From: CAZWBR01 sp964632305
GTDB taxonomy: Bacteria > Bacteroidota > Bacteroidia > Bacteroidales > Prolixibacteraceae
Direction: 5' to 3'
DNA: 64,000 bases
Assembly (NCBI GenBank): GCA_964632305.1
Contig: CAZWBR010000020.1
Span: 1 to 64,000, forward strand
The notes under the pieces were generated by a model. That model searched no databases and was not told the origin of the DNA. It was given only the letters and a program-made list of their open reading frames with translations. Below, in pieces: positions 43,293-51,903 of this stretch (position 1 is its first letter; each line of letters opens with the position of its first letter). The translations under genes were made by a program, and so were the position numbers.

Positions 43293-44816
43293 TTAATGTT
43301 TAAAATGTCTGAAACCGGTCGTAACCATCGACATTTTATTATTGTCGCAATACTCAATCGAGAGTTTGTCACGGATAGAACCTCCGGGCTGAATCACCAC
43401 GTCGATTCCTTCACCGTGGGCGATTTCAACACAGTCAGGGAACGGGAAGAAGGCGTCGGAAGCCATTACCGCACCTTTCAGTTCGAAACCGAAAGCTTTA
43501 GCTTTATCTATGGCTTGTTTCAGCGCGTCTACTCTCGATGTTTGACCAACTCCGCTCGCGAGCAATTGCTTGCCCTTAGCCAGTACAATAGTATTGGATT
43601 TTGATTGTTTCACCAAACGGTTGGCAAATAATAAATCAACCACCTGATCAGCAGCAGGCGATAATTTCGTCACTGCGGTTAAATCTTCCGGGGTCTCCTT
43701 TTTCAGGTCACGATCCTGAACAATAACCCCGTTAAGGACGGTACGGTATTGATTCTTCGGTAATTCAACCTCTTTTCTGACCAACACCATCAGGTTTTTC
43801 TTGGCCTTGAATACTTCAAGAGCATCAGCGTCGTAACCGGGAGCAATAAATACTTCGAAAAATATCTTGGCTGCCTCTTCGGCGGTGGCTTTATCCACCA
43901 CTTTGTTGGTTACGAAGATTCCACCATAGGCCGAAACCGGATCACCTGCCAGTGCAGCATTGTAAGCATCGATAAGTTTCTCCCTCGAAGCACAACCACA
44001 GGCATTGTTATGTTTCAGAATGGCAAAGGTGGTGTCGGTGAATTCATCGATCAGGTTGACGGCAGCATCGATGTCAAGCAAATTGTTGTAGGAGATTTCC
44101 TTACCCTGAATCTGCGTGAACATGGCTTCGAAATTGCCGTAGAATACCCCTTTCTGATGAGGGTTCTCGCCATAACGTAAGCTTTTAACCCCGTTAAGGC
44201 TCTGACAGAATTCATTTGGAGCCTCTCCTGCAAAATAGTTGTAGATAGCCGAATCGTAATGCGATGAGGTAGCAAATGCTTCCCTGGCAAAAGCCCGGCG
44301 GTCTTCCAGGGTAGTAGCCCCGTCTTGAGCCTGAAGAAGACCCAGCAGATGGCTGTATTGACCCTGGTGAGAGACAATAACTACATCGTTATAGTTTTTA
44401 GCAGCTCCGCGAATCAGCGAAATACCACCTATATCAATCTTTTCAATAATATCTTCGTCCGATGCGCCCGATGCAACAGTGGCCTCAAATGGATAAAGGT
44501 CAACAATCACCAGGTCAATTTCGGGAATCTCATATTGCGCAATTTGTTTCAGGTCGCCTTCATTCTCCCGGCGGGCCAGGATGCCACCAAACACTTTTGG
44601 ATGCAGTGTTTTAACGCGTCCCCCCAAAATCGAGGGATAACCTGTCAGATCTTCCACTGCAGTGACCGGGACGTTTAATTCTTCAATAAACTGCTTGGTT
44701 CCACCCGTGGAATAGAATTTTACCCCGAGCTGGTTTAATTTATTGATGATTTCATCCAATCCTTCCTTATGGTAAACTGAAATAAGGGCTGATTTTATAT
44801 TTTTTAAATCGCTCAT
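43293..44816 (-). CDS. purH: Bifunctional AICAR transformylase/IMP cyclohydrolase
   Basis: 507 residues from MSDLKNIKSALISVYHKEGL (a longer frame adds nine residues). N-terminal IMP cyclohydrolase domain (about 1-185; GVKFYSTGGTKQFIEE, GGRVKTLHPKVFGGILARR). C-terminal AICAR transformylase (about 195-507; LRYGENPHQKGVFYG, ILKHNNACGCA). Last two steps of IMP synthesis. An exact TACTTTTG promoter box lies just upstream. It is next to the mre operon in the same direction. Confidence 0.97.
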   Translation of the reverse strand: MSDLKNIKSALISVYHKEGLDEIINKLNQLGVKFYSTGGTKQFIEELNVPVTAVEDLTGYPSILGGRVKTLHPKVFGGILARRENEGDLKQIAQYEIPEIDLVIVDLYPFEATVASGASDEDIIEKIDIGGISLIRGAAKNYNDVVIVSHQGQYSHLLGLLQAQDGATTLEDRRAFAREAFATSSHYDSAIYNYFAGEAPNEFCQSLNGVKSLRYGENPHQKGVFYGNFEAMFTQIQGKEISYNNLLDIDAAVNLIDEFTDTTFAILKHNNACGCASREKLIDAYNAALAGDPVSAYGGIFVTNKVVDKATAEEAAKIFFEVFIAPGYDADALEVFKAKKNLMVLVRKEVELPKNQYRTVLNGVIVQDRDLKKETPEDLTAVTKLSPAADQVVDLLFANRLVKQSKSNTIVLAKGKQLLASGVGQTSRVDALKQAIDKAKAFGFELKGAVMASDAFFPFPDCVEIAHGEGIDVVIQPGGSIRDKLSIEYCDNNKMSMVTTGFRHFKH

Positions 44817-44840
44817 TTTAAATTTCTTAATAATTTCGTG

Positions 44841-44848
44841 CAAAAGTA
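44841..44848 (-). promoter_or_regulatory. -7 box of purH
   Basis: TACTTTTG on the minus strand, exact TAnnTTTG, 25 bp before the purH ATG used here. Confidence 0.6.
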
Positions 44849-44966
44849 ATAAAAAGGATTAAGTTATAAAGTAGTTTGGCGGGGTGATTTTTTCGTTTTA
44901 ACAAAAGTTTTATTTGAGGGAGAGTTCCGAAAAAAGTCATAACTTTCGATATAATTCTCCGTTACC

Positions 44967-46217
44967 ATGCTTCTCCTGCGCCTGATCATCGAGAGTTTTC
45001 GGTTTGCCTACAATTCTTTAGTGGTAAATCAGCTGAGGACCTTTCTTTCTTTGCTCGGGATCACCATTGGCATTTTTTGCATCATATCTATCTTTACTAT
45101 TTTCGATTCGATGGAGCGGACAGTCCGGAACAGCATGGAGAAACTGGGGAGTAATATTGTCTATATTCAAAAATGGCCATGGACCCCACCTCCCGGCGAA
45201 ACGGAATATCCCTGGTGGAAATACCTTAACCGTCCTGTCCCGAAACTGGCCGAGGCCAATGAAATTGACCGTCGTTCGGTCCTGAGCCAGTATGTGGTCT
45301 ATAATCTGGGATTTAGCCGGACCCTCCAGTCGGGGCGCAATAAGGCTGAGGAGGTAGAGGTGATCGGTTCCTCCTCCGGTCTGATCGAAGCATGGGACTT
45401 GAAAATCGCTGCCGGTCGTGCTTTCTCCGACGAGGAGATAAATGGCGCTCCAAATCTGTCCATGATCGGCGCGTCGCTGTCCGAGGAGCTTTTTCCCGGG
45501 GTATCCCCCGTGGGACGGACCCTGAAAGCACAGGGTTTTTCGCTCTATATCATTGGGGTCTTTGAAAAGATGGGAGAGGATATGTTCGGGACCAGTATGG
45601 ATCAACGCATCCTGATCCCCATCCGGTTTGCCTCAAAAATGGTCGATATTCGGATGGATATAGGCCAAACCATCATCATTAAAGGGAAACCCGAGATTAC
45701 GGCCTCCCGCCTTCAGGAAGAACTGGAAGGTATTATGAGGGCGGTCAGGCGGATAAAACCCGGCGAAGAAAACGATTTTGCCCTTAACGAGGTTAGTCTG
45801 ATCTCGGGCCAGATCGAGAGTCTCTTCCAGGTCTTTAATATGGCTGGCTGGATCATTGGTGGCTTTTCAATCCTGGTGGGCGGTTTTGGTATTGCCAATA
45901 TCATGTTTGTCTCGGTTCGCGAACGGACCAAGATCATCGGCATCCAGAAGGCCCTTGGCGCTAAGAGCAAGTTCATATTGCTTGAGTTTCTCTTCGAGGC
46001 CAGTGTCCTCTCTCTGATCGGCGGCGCCCTGGGCTTGCTGATTATTTACCTCGGAACAATTATTGCCAGGCAGGCCTTCGATTTCGAGTTCGTTCTGACT
46101 ATCGGTAATATCGCGGTGGGGCTGATTGTCAGCGCCGTGATCGGCCTGATTGCCGGGACCATTCCTGCCCGAAAGGCGGCAAGCCTCGATCCCGTCACGG
46201 CAATGAATACCATATAA
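44967..46217 (+). CDS. MacB/FtsX-type ABC transporter permease
   Basis: 416 residues with four transmembrane helices: one near the N-terminus (about 22-47, TFLSLLGITIGIFCIISIF) and three near the C-terminus (about 290-410). Between lies the MacB periplasmic core domain. The segment FGIANIMFVSVRERTKIIGIQKALGA is the typical cytoplasmic coupling motif. No ATPase gene is adjacent, so it must pair with one elsewhere. Probably exports a peptide or lipid in a tripartite-type machine. Confidence 0.88.
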   Translation: MLLLRLIIESFRFAYNSLVVNQLRTFLSLLGITIGIFCIISIFTIFDSMERTVRNSMEKLGSNIVYIQKWPWTPPPGETEYPWWKYLNRPVPKLAEANEIDRRSVLSQYVVYNLGFSRTLQSGRNKAEEVEVIGSSSGLIEAWDLKIAAGRAFSDEEINGAPNLSMIGASLSEELFPGVSPVGRTLKAQGFSLYIIGVFEKMGEDMFGTSMDQRILIPIRFASKMVDIRMDIGQTIIIKGKPEITASRLQEELEGIMRAVRRIKPGEENDFALNEVSLISGQIESLFQVFNMAGWIIGGFSILVGGFGIANIMFVSVRERTKIIGIQKALGAKSKFILLEFLFEASVLSLIGGALGLLIIYLGTIIARQAFDFEFVLTIGNIAVGLIVSAVIGLIAGTIPARKAASLDPVTAMNTI

Positions 46218-46330
46218 TAGATGGAGAATGAAACCGTGAAGCCGGTACTTCGTCTATTGAGGCAAGGAGGTAGGGGCCCGATCCGGCATCCCGAAAGAAT
46301 TCCAACCCTGTACTACCGGTTTTTTCCCTT

Positions 46331-47113
46331 CTATTCCGCTCTCAACGCTTCAATAATATTGGTCAGCTCAACAAATTCAGCGACCGAGAGTTGCTCGGGA
46401 CGTTTGGTCAATATTGCCGGATCGATCTCATCCACCCGGGGGGTGAATGCTTTCAGCGTGTTCCTTAACATCTTTCGCCGTTGGTTGAACGATTGTTTGA
46501 TGATTTCGGTGAAGAGTTTCTCGTTACAACCCAACTGCCCGACCTTGTTACGTCTTAACCGGATGACCGCCGATTTCACCTTGGGCGGGGGATTGAATAC
46601 ATGTTCATGGACGGTGAACAGATAATCAATATCATACCAGGCTTGAAGCAGTACGCTCAGGATCCCGTAAACTTTCGACCCCGGACCTGAACAAATCCGT
46701 TCGGCCACCTCTTTTTGAAGCATACATACCACTTCGGGAACCAACTCTCTCGAAGATAGTATTTTAAAGAATATCTGCGACGATATGTTGTAAGGGAAAT
46801 TCCCGATGACCGCGAAAGGCGTGGAAGAAAACGTCTTCGCCAGATCAAGTTTCAAAAAATCGCCTTCGATGATCCGGTCGGTCAAATTCGGAAAATGTTT
46901 CTTCAGATAGGCGACCGATTCCCGGTCAATCTCAATCACCGAGGTCTCATAATGACTGTTTTCGAGCAGATAACCGGTAAGGACGCCCATGCCCGGTCCT
47001 ATTTCCAAAACCTTATCAATCCCTTCAGCTTTCAGGCTTTCGACGATTCCCTTCGCAATGTTCTGGTCGGTCAGAAAGTGCTGTCCGAGATTCTTTTTGG
47101 CTCTTACAATCAT
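46331..47113 (-). CDS. rsmA: 16S rRNA dimethyladenosine transferase
   Basis: 260 residues. Dimethylates two adjacent adenines near the 3' end of 16S rRNA (KsgA). Motif I: VLEIGPGMGVLTGYLL (about 35-50); motif IV: IGNFPYNISSQIFF, an NFPY variant of NLPY; NQRRKMLRNTLK toward the C-terminus. Sits between two FtsX-type permease genes on the other strand. The only supported product in 46.2-47.3 kb. Confidence 0.95.
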   Translation of the reverse strand: MIVRAKKNLGQHFLTDQNIAKGIVESLKAEGIDKVLEIGPGMGVLTGYLLENSHYETSVIEIDRESVAYLKKHFPNLTDRIIEGDFLKLDLAKTFSSTPFAVIGNFPYNISSQIFFKILSSRELVPEVVCMLQKEVAERICSGPGSKVYGILSVLLQAWYDIDYLFTVHEHVFNPPPKVKSAVIRLRRNKVGQLGCNEKLFTEIIKQSFNQRRKMLRNTLKAFTPRVDEIDPAILTKRPEQLSVAEFVELTNIIEALRAE

Positions 47114-47330
47114 CCTTGATTTTTAAATGTGTTTGAATATTTTCAGAGTGAATCATCAAAACCCCAGAGCAGTAGACCGGATTGATCGCTCAAATCCTTG
47201 TCTTCACGTTTCACTGGCCCTGACCGTTTTCCCTCTTTTTCTGCGATTAACGATTCTGATACAAAAGTAGAAAAAACATAGTTCTTTGAACGGTTAAAAT
47301 TTTGGCTATTTTTACCCAAAAGAAATTATC

Positions 47331-48593
47331 GTGTCGCGCATTAACCTTGAACTATTTATCGCACGGCGAATCTTCACCGATAGCGGGAGCCGAAAAAGGT
47401 TCTCTCAGTCCATTATTTCGTTTGCCGTATTCGGTATCGCTTTCGGACTCCTGGTGATGATCGTGTCGGTGGCTATCGTTACCGGTTTCAAGAAAGAGGT
47501 AAGAAACAAAGTGATAGGTTTTGGTGCACATATCCAGATCGTCAATTTCGACTCCAACTCCTCATACGAAACCATCCCGGTCTCGGCTTCCCAACCGTGG
47601 CTCGATCAACTGAAATCATTGGAAGGGGTTAAGCATGTCGAAGTCTTCGCCACAAAACCTGGTATCGTCAAGACCGATGAGGAGATGATGGGGATGGTCC
47701 TGAAAGGGATCGGCCCCGATTTCGATTGGTCGTTCTTTAAGGATAATCTGGTAGAAGGAGAGATCTTTGCTGTTGCCGATACGGGTAGGAGCGAGGCGGT
47801 GCTGATTTCGCAACAGATGGCCGCCGCGCTGAAACTGAAAGTGGGAGACCCCCTCTTCAGCTATTTCCTTAACGAAGCGGCTACCGCGCAACGGATGCGC
47901 CGTTTCCGGATTTCGGGTATTTATAAGACCAGCCTCGAGGAGTTCGACCGGCTCTTTGTCCTGGCCGATATCAACCAGGTTAAACGGCTCAACGATTGGC
48001 AACCCGACCAGATTAGTGGTTTTGAAGTAACCATCAACGACTTTGACCAGATCGGTCAAATGACCGACCGGATCCGCGAAACCACGGTTAACTATTCCGA
48101 AAATGACGCGAATGTCCTTCGACCGGTAAGCATTACCTCAAAATATCCCCAGATCTTCGATTGGCTGAATCTTCTGGATATGAATGTCTGGATTATCCTT
48201 ACCCTTATCATCCTGGTGGCCGGATTTAATATGGTCTCCGGCCTGCTGATCCTTATCCTTGAACGGACCACTATGATAGGTGTTTTAAAAGCGGTTGGAA
48301 CCGAAAACCGCAGTATCCGCAAAATCTTCCTCTACCTGTCGGCCATGCTCATTGGCAGGGGTATGTTCTGGGGAAATGTCGCGGGCCTTTCCTTCTTTCT
48401 GATCCAATCTCATTTTGGAATATTTAAACTCGATCCGGCTTCCTATTACCTCGATACCGTGCCGGTCAGTCTTAAATTGACTCATCTGCTGATGCTTAAC
48501 ATCGGGACACTCGCGGTCACGATGTTAATGCTGATCGTACCATCGTGGTATATCTCAAGAATTTCGCCCGATAAAGCTATTCGTTTCGATTAA
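47331..48593 (+). CDS. LolC/LolE-type lipoprotein-releasing permease
   Basis: 420 residues starting at GTG. Four transmembrane helices: one at about 22-50 and three in the C-terminal 140 residues. The motif LILERTTMIGVLKAVGTENRSIRKIFLYL is the FtsX-type coupling region. Likely removes lipoproteins from the inner membrane for transport to the outer membrane, together with a LolD ATPase not in this window. Confidence 0.88.
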   Translation: MSRINLELFIARRIFTDSGSRKRFSQSIISFAVFGIAFGLLVMIVSVAIVTGFKKEVRNKVIGFGAHIQIVNFDSNSSYETIPVSASQPWLDQLKSLEGVKHVEVFATKPGIVKTDEEMMGMVLKGIGPDFDWSFFKDNLVEGEIFAVADTGRSEAVLISQQMAAALKLKVGDPLFSYFLNEAATAQRMRRFRISGIYKTSLEEFDRLFVLADINQVKRLNDWQPDQISGFEVTINDFDQIGQMTDRIRETTVNYSENDANVLRPVSITSKYPQIFDWLNLLDMNVWIILTLIILVAGFNMVSGLLILILERTTMIGVLKAVGTENRSIRKIFLYLSAMLIGRGMFWGNVAGLSFFLIQSHFGIFKLDPASYYLDTVPVSLKLTHLLMLNIGTLAVTMLMLIVPSWYISRISPDKAIRFD

Positions 48594-48752
48594 AATTGAA
48601 TGAGAAGTCAAGAATTGTTTTGATAATCTCAGAATACTTTTATTACTTTACATGTCGTTTTTGTTGCGGCCATCCCGTTAACGTAAACGATGATTTGTTA
48701 CTTTTTAGAAATATTATATAATTCTGACTTTCAATCAATTTAAAACACACTT

Positions 48753-50192
48753 ATGGAACCAAAAGATTCATCCCGTCGGTCGTTTTTAAAGAATGCGCTG
48801 GCCCTCTCGGCTGTCGCTGCTGTACCGACCATCCTGACGAAGAGCGTTTCAGGGATTACCCCACCCACCTCAAAAATGGCCAGCGCCAACGATCGCGTTA
48901 ACCTTGCCTGCTGTGGTATCGGCAACCAGGGCGGCAGCGATGTCTTCTCACTCTACAATACCGGTTTGTGTAACATCGTCGCCCTTTGCGATACCGATAT
49001 GGGCGCTTCCCAGACTAAACGGGTCCTGGATAAATTTCCTGATGTGCCCCGCTTCCAGGATTTCCGGGTGATGTTCGACAAGATGGCCAACCAGATCGAT
49101 GCCGTATTGGTTGGAACCCCCGACCACTCGCATTTCCCCATTGCCATGCTGGCCATGTCGCTTGGTAAGGCTGTGTTTGTTGAGAAACCAATGGGCCGTA
49201 CCTTCAACGAGGTCGAACTGATGATGAAGGCCGCCAAAAAATATAAGGTGGTGACTCAGATGGGAAACCAGGGCCACTCCGAAGCCAACTATTTCCAGTT
49301 CAAAGCCTGGACCGAAGCCGGTATTATTAAAGATGTCACGGCCATCACTGCCCACATGAACTCGGCCCGCCGCTGGCACGGTTGGGACACGAAAATCACC
49401 AAATTCCCCGATGCCGAACCCATTCCTTCAACCCTGGATTGGAACACCTGGCTGATGGCGGTTAAAGAGCACGATTATAACCACGATTTCATCAACGGAC
49501 AATGGCGTTGCTGGTACGATTTCGGCATGGGAGCCCTGGGCGATTGGGGAGCTCACATCATCGACACCGCCCACCAATTCCTTAACCTGGGCTTACCTTA
49601 CGAAGTCGACCCGGTTAAACTGGTTGGTCACAACCCCTTCTTCTTCCCGATGTCGTCTACACTGTCATTCAAATTCCCTAAACGCGGCAATATGCCGGCC
49701 TGCAATATCACCTGGTACGACGGTTTGGACAACATCCCGCAGGTGCCCGAAGGTTACGGCGTCTCCGAACTCGATCCGAACATCCCGCCCACAAGTGTTG
49801 GCGCTATCCAACCGGTCAAATTGAACCCCGGTAAGATTATTTACAGTAAGGACCTGATCTTTAAAGGCGGAACACACGGGGCTACCCTCTCGATCATCCC
49901 GCCCGAAAAAGCAAAAGAGATGGAATCGAAACTGCCTGCAGTGCCGGAGTCTACTTCGAACCACTATGCCAACTTCCTCAAAGGCGTCCAGGGTGTAGAA
50001 ACGACCCGTTCACCATTCGAGATTGCCGGTCCGTTAAGCCAGGTCTTCAATCTGGGAGTGTTAGCCCAGCAGCTTAACACCAAGATTGAGTTCGACCGTG
50101 AGAAAAAACAGATCACCAACAATAAAATGGCGAATGAAATGCTGGTTGGAGCCCCTCCGCGTAAAGGATGGGAACAATACTACAAATTGTAG
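48753..50192 (+). CDS. Tat-exported Gfo/Idh/MocA-family oxidoreductase
   Basis: 479 residues. Twin-arginine signal SRRSFLKNALALSAVAAVP (about 7-25). NAD(P)-binding Rossmann fold begins VNLACCGIGNQGGSD, with EKPMGRT (family EKP motif, about 147-153). C-terminal part carries WYDFGMGALGDWGAHIIDTAHQF. Periplasmic sugar or polyol metabolism is probable, as for related Bacteroidota proteins. Followed by a strong terminator. Confidence 0.92.
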   Translation: MEPKDSSRRSFLKNALALSAVAAVPTILTKSVSGITPPTSKMASANDRVNLACCGIGNQGGSDVFSLYNTGLCNIVALCDTDMGASQTKRVLDKFPDVPRFQDFRVMFDKMANQIDAVLVGTPDHSHFPIAMLAMSLGKAVFVEKPMGRTFNEVELMMKAAKKYKVVTQMGNQGHSEANYFQFKAWTEAGIIKDVTAITAHMNSARRWHGWDTKITKFPDAEPIPSTLDWNTWLMAVKEHDYNHDFINGQWRCWYDFGMGALGDWGAHIIDTAHQFLNLGLPYEVDPVKLVGHNPFFFPMSSTLSFKFPKRGNMPACNITWYDGLDNIPQVPEGYGVSELDPNIPPTSVGAIQPVKLNPGKIIYSKDLIFKGGTHGATLSIIPPEKAKEMESKLPAVPESTSNHYANFLKGVQGVETTRSPFEIAGPLSQVFNLGVLAQQLNTKIEFDREKKQITNNKMANEMLVGAPPRKGWEQYYKL

Positions 50193-50210
50193 GATCATTC
50201 CAAATAGCTT

Positions 50211-50245
50211 AAAGAGGCTGTCCCGCATCGGGCAGCCTCTTTTTT
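50211..50245 (+). terminator. Terminator of the oxidoreductase gene
   Basis: AAAGAGGCTG/CAGCCTCTTT stem with inner CCCG/CGGG pairs and a T6 run. Confidence 0.9.
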
Positions 50246-50305
50246 ATTGTTACGTTGCAGCCCGGTAAACAGATCCGGGAGCGTATCATTTATATAATCC
50301 TTTCG

Positions 50306-50935
50306 TTATAGCTGAAAGCACTGGTCGGGCGAGAAGCCCTTCCCGTCTGTAGCAGCGAAATAGAGATAGACCTCGGTGGGCTCGGCTGCCGCCTCGGGGA
50401 TTTGCCAGGTCGCGCTTCCCGCGGCCCGTGTGCTTCCGGTCACGATCGGTGCGGAGGCCACGCCGTTAATCCCCGCGATCAGCATCAGCTGGTCCGATAA
50501 ACGTGACCGCTGAATCTTCGGATCGTTCTCCCAGGTGATTTCGATCAGCCGCTGATCATCGCTGCCGCGACTTACCTGAAGGTGATAGGGCAGGGGCAGC
50601 TTCCCTTCCGAGAAGCGGAGTTTCGTGGCATCGGCCAGCGTCCCGTCGGCCCCGAAAGCGGGCATGTTGGACTTAAGAAAGAGATGGTACCCGCTGTATT
50701 TAAGGCCCTCGGCGGCAGGGTTCCAGATTTGGGGGATCAGCGTCTTTTTGAAGGCGATACAGTATTGACTGATCAGTTGAAACCGCTTTTGATTCAGAAG
50801 CTGTTTTTCAGTCCAGGAGTTTTTCTGTCGTTGAGGCCGGGTCCTGACATAAGTCTCCCCGTTCATTTGTACAAAAACTAGTCCTCCCACGTTTCCCGTG
50901 ATACTGGTGTGAAGGCCTCCGGTAATTCTTCCCAT
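50306..50935 (-). CDS. DUF6266-like protein
   Basis: 209 residues starting MGRITGGLHTSITGNVGGLVFVQMNGETYVR, the conserved opening I associate with DUF6266 of Bacteroidota. The middle (about 40-95) is KKTLIPQIWNPAAEGLKYSGYHLFLKSN. The C-terminal about 90 residues look like a fibronectin- or Ig-like domain. Function unknown; some homologues lie near surface or secretion loci. An array of 11-bp direct repeats lies 75-105 bp upstream of its start. Confidence 0.75.
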   Translation of the reverse strand: MGRITGGLHTSITGNVGGLVFVQMNGETYVRTRPQRQKNSWTEKQLLNQKRFQLISQYCIAFKKTLIPQIWNPAAEGLKYSGYHLFLKSNMPAFGADGTLADATKLRFSEGKLPLPYHLQVSRGSDDQRLIEITWENDPKIQRSRLSDQLMLIAGINGVASAPIVTGSTRAAGSATWQIPEAAAEPTEVYLYFAATDGKGFSPDQCFQL

Positions 50936-51008
50936 GGTTAAGTTAAGATTATATTGTTAGTAACTACGTAGCTAATATATACTTTATTCGTATAATATAC
51001 AAATAAAG

Positions 51009-51040
51009 TACGAACAAACTACGAACAAAGTACGAACAAA
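51009..51040. repeat. Three tandem TACGAACAAA units
   Basis: TACGAACAAA at 51009-51018, 51020-51029 and 51031-51040, an 11-bp period. It is preceded by AT-rich CTTTATTCGTATAATATAC. It sits upstream of the DUF6266-like gene and could be an operator or promoter-proximal repeat. Confidence 0.75.
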
Positions 51041-51119
51041 CCATTGTTTTGGTATAGCGAGGTCCTTATGAAAAGAAGGAACAATTATAGCTTTCTAATT
51101 TGTCATCGGATTTTTTTAA

Positions 51120-51258
51120 AAACCTGAAAAAATGGTTGGTAATTCTGATTAATAGTGGAATGACCTTCTTAAAAGTATTTACCTGGAAGAGCTTTTCTTG
51201 GTTGAGAATTGGGTCTTTGAACTATTGAAAAACGGTGGGGAAAAATTTAGAATCCAAC
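51120..51258 (-). ncRNA. Candidate tracrRNA or CRISPR-repeat relic
   Basis: 51207-51233 matches the 3' part of the array repeat at 25 of 27 bases (AATTGGGTCTTTGAAC, then TATTGAAAAAC), and GTTG at 51201 resembles the repeat start with the middle deleted. Read on the minus strand it is complementary to the crRNA repeat. A minus-strand TTTG-N19-TTTTTTTG element upstream (about 51261-51287) could be its promoter, and an ACTTT/AAGGT hairpin follows. Against it: complementarity to the spacer-proximal part of the repeat is weak. Extent is approximate. Confidence 0.4.
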
Positions 51259-51296
51259 AAAAAAATCTCAAGGAATACAGTAAACAAAAAAAGTAG

Positions 51297-51304
51297 TAAC
51301 TTTG
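51297..51304 (+). promoter_or_regulatory. -7 box of the toxin-antitoxin pair
   Basis: TAACTTTG, exact TAnnTTTG, 20 bp before the antitoxin ATG. A divergent element for the candidate tracrRNA lies directly next to it. Confidence 0.55.
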
Positions 51305-51324
51305 AATTGTTATAATTCAATTCA

Positions 51325-51513
51325 ATGGAAACAATTATTATTAAGGTAAATACAAAATCGAGTAAGGCAAAACAACTTTTCAGCCTTATTCGGGATATGG
51401 TCAATGATGGTGATGTTAAGGTTGAAAAATCAAGCATTTTCAATGAGGTAAAAAAGGGAGTTAAGGAAATAAAAGATGGGAAAGTAAAACCAATAGAAGA
51501 GCTTTTTAAATGA
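51325..51513 (+). CDS. Antitoxin-like small protein
   Basis: 62 residues: a short strand (TIIIKVNTKSSKAKQ) and helix, then a charged Lys/Glu-rich C-terminus. Its stop overlaps the start of the toxin by 4 nt, the usual antitoxin-toxin order. No DNA-binding motif is obvious. Confidence 0.7.
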   Translation: METIIIKVNTKSSKAKQLFSLIRDMVNDGDVKVEKSSIFNEVKKGVKEIKDGKVKPIEELFK

Positions 51514-51845
51514 GTGTATCTGTTTTCTATACTCAAGTATTTGAATCGAAGTATAAACGGTTTAAAAAGAAATTTCAATCAATTGAGACCGATCTGAAAA
51601 TGTTTATAGATCGGTTGCCACAAACTACAGGAACGGACCTGGGCAACGGCATTTATAAATACAGATTATCGGTAAAATCAAAAAATAAAGGGAAAAGTGG
51701 CGGATTTAGGATAATTAGCTTTGAAATCCTTTTATCTGAAAATCATAAAAAAATAAACCTGATCACCATTTACGATAAAAGCGAACAGGCCACTATCACC
51801 AAAAAGGAAATTTCGGAAATATTGAAACTTGAGGGCTTAATATAA
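51510..51845 (+). CDS. RelE/ParE-family toxin
   Basis: 111 residues. VSVFYTQVFESKYKRFKKKFQSIETDLKMFIDRL begins as RelE/ParE folds do (strand then two helices), followed by IYKYRLSVKSKNKGKSGGFRIISFEI and KINLITIYDKSEQATITKKEIS, with the conserved basic strand and C-terminal IYDKSEQ pattern. Probably an mRNA interferase or gyrase poison held by the antitoxin. Ends 58 bp before the CRISPR array. Confidence 0.85.
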   Translation: MSVSVFYTQVFESKYKRFKKKFQSIETDLKMFIDRLPQTTGTDLGNGIYKYRLSVKSKNKGKSGGFRIISFEILLSENHKKINLITIYDKSEQATITKKEISEILKLEGLI

Positions 51846-51903
51846 ATTCTTTAATTTCCGGCTTATTCTTTTACCAACATTACTCTACTCCTGCCTACTG
51901 TTT

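Noticed and set aside
44967..48593. The two FtsX-type permease genes as one operon with rsmA
   Set aside because: rsmA is on the opposite strand between them and no ATPase is nearby, so they are separate genes.
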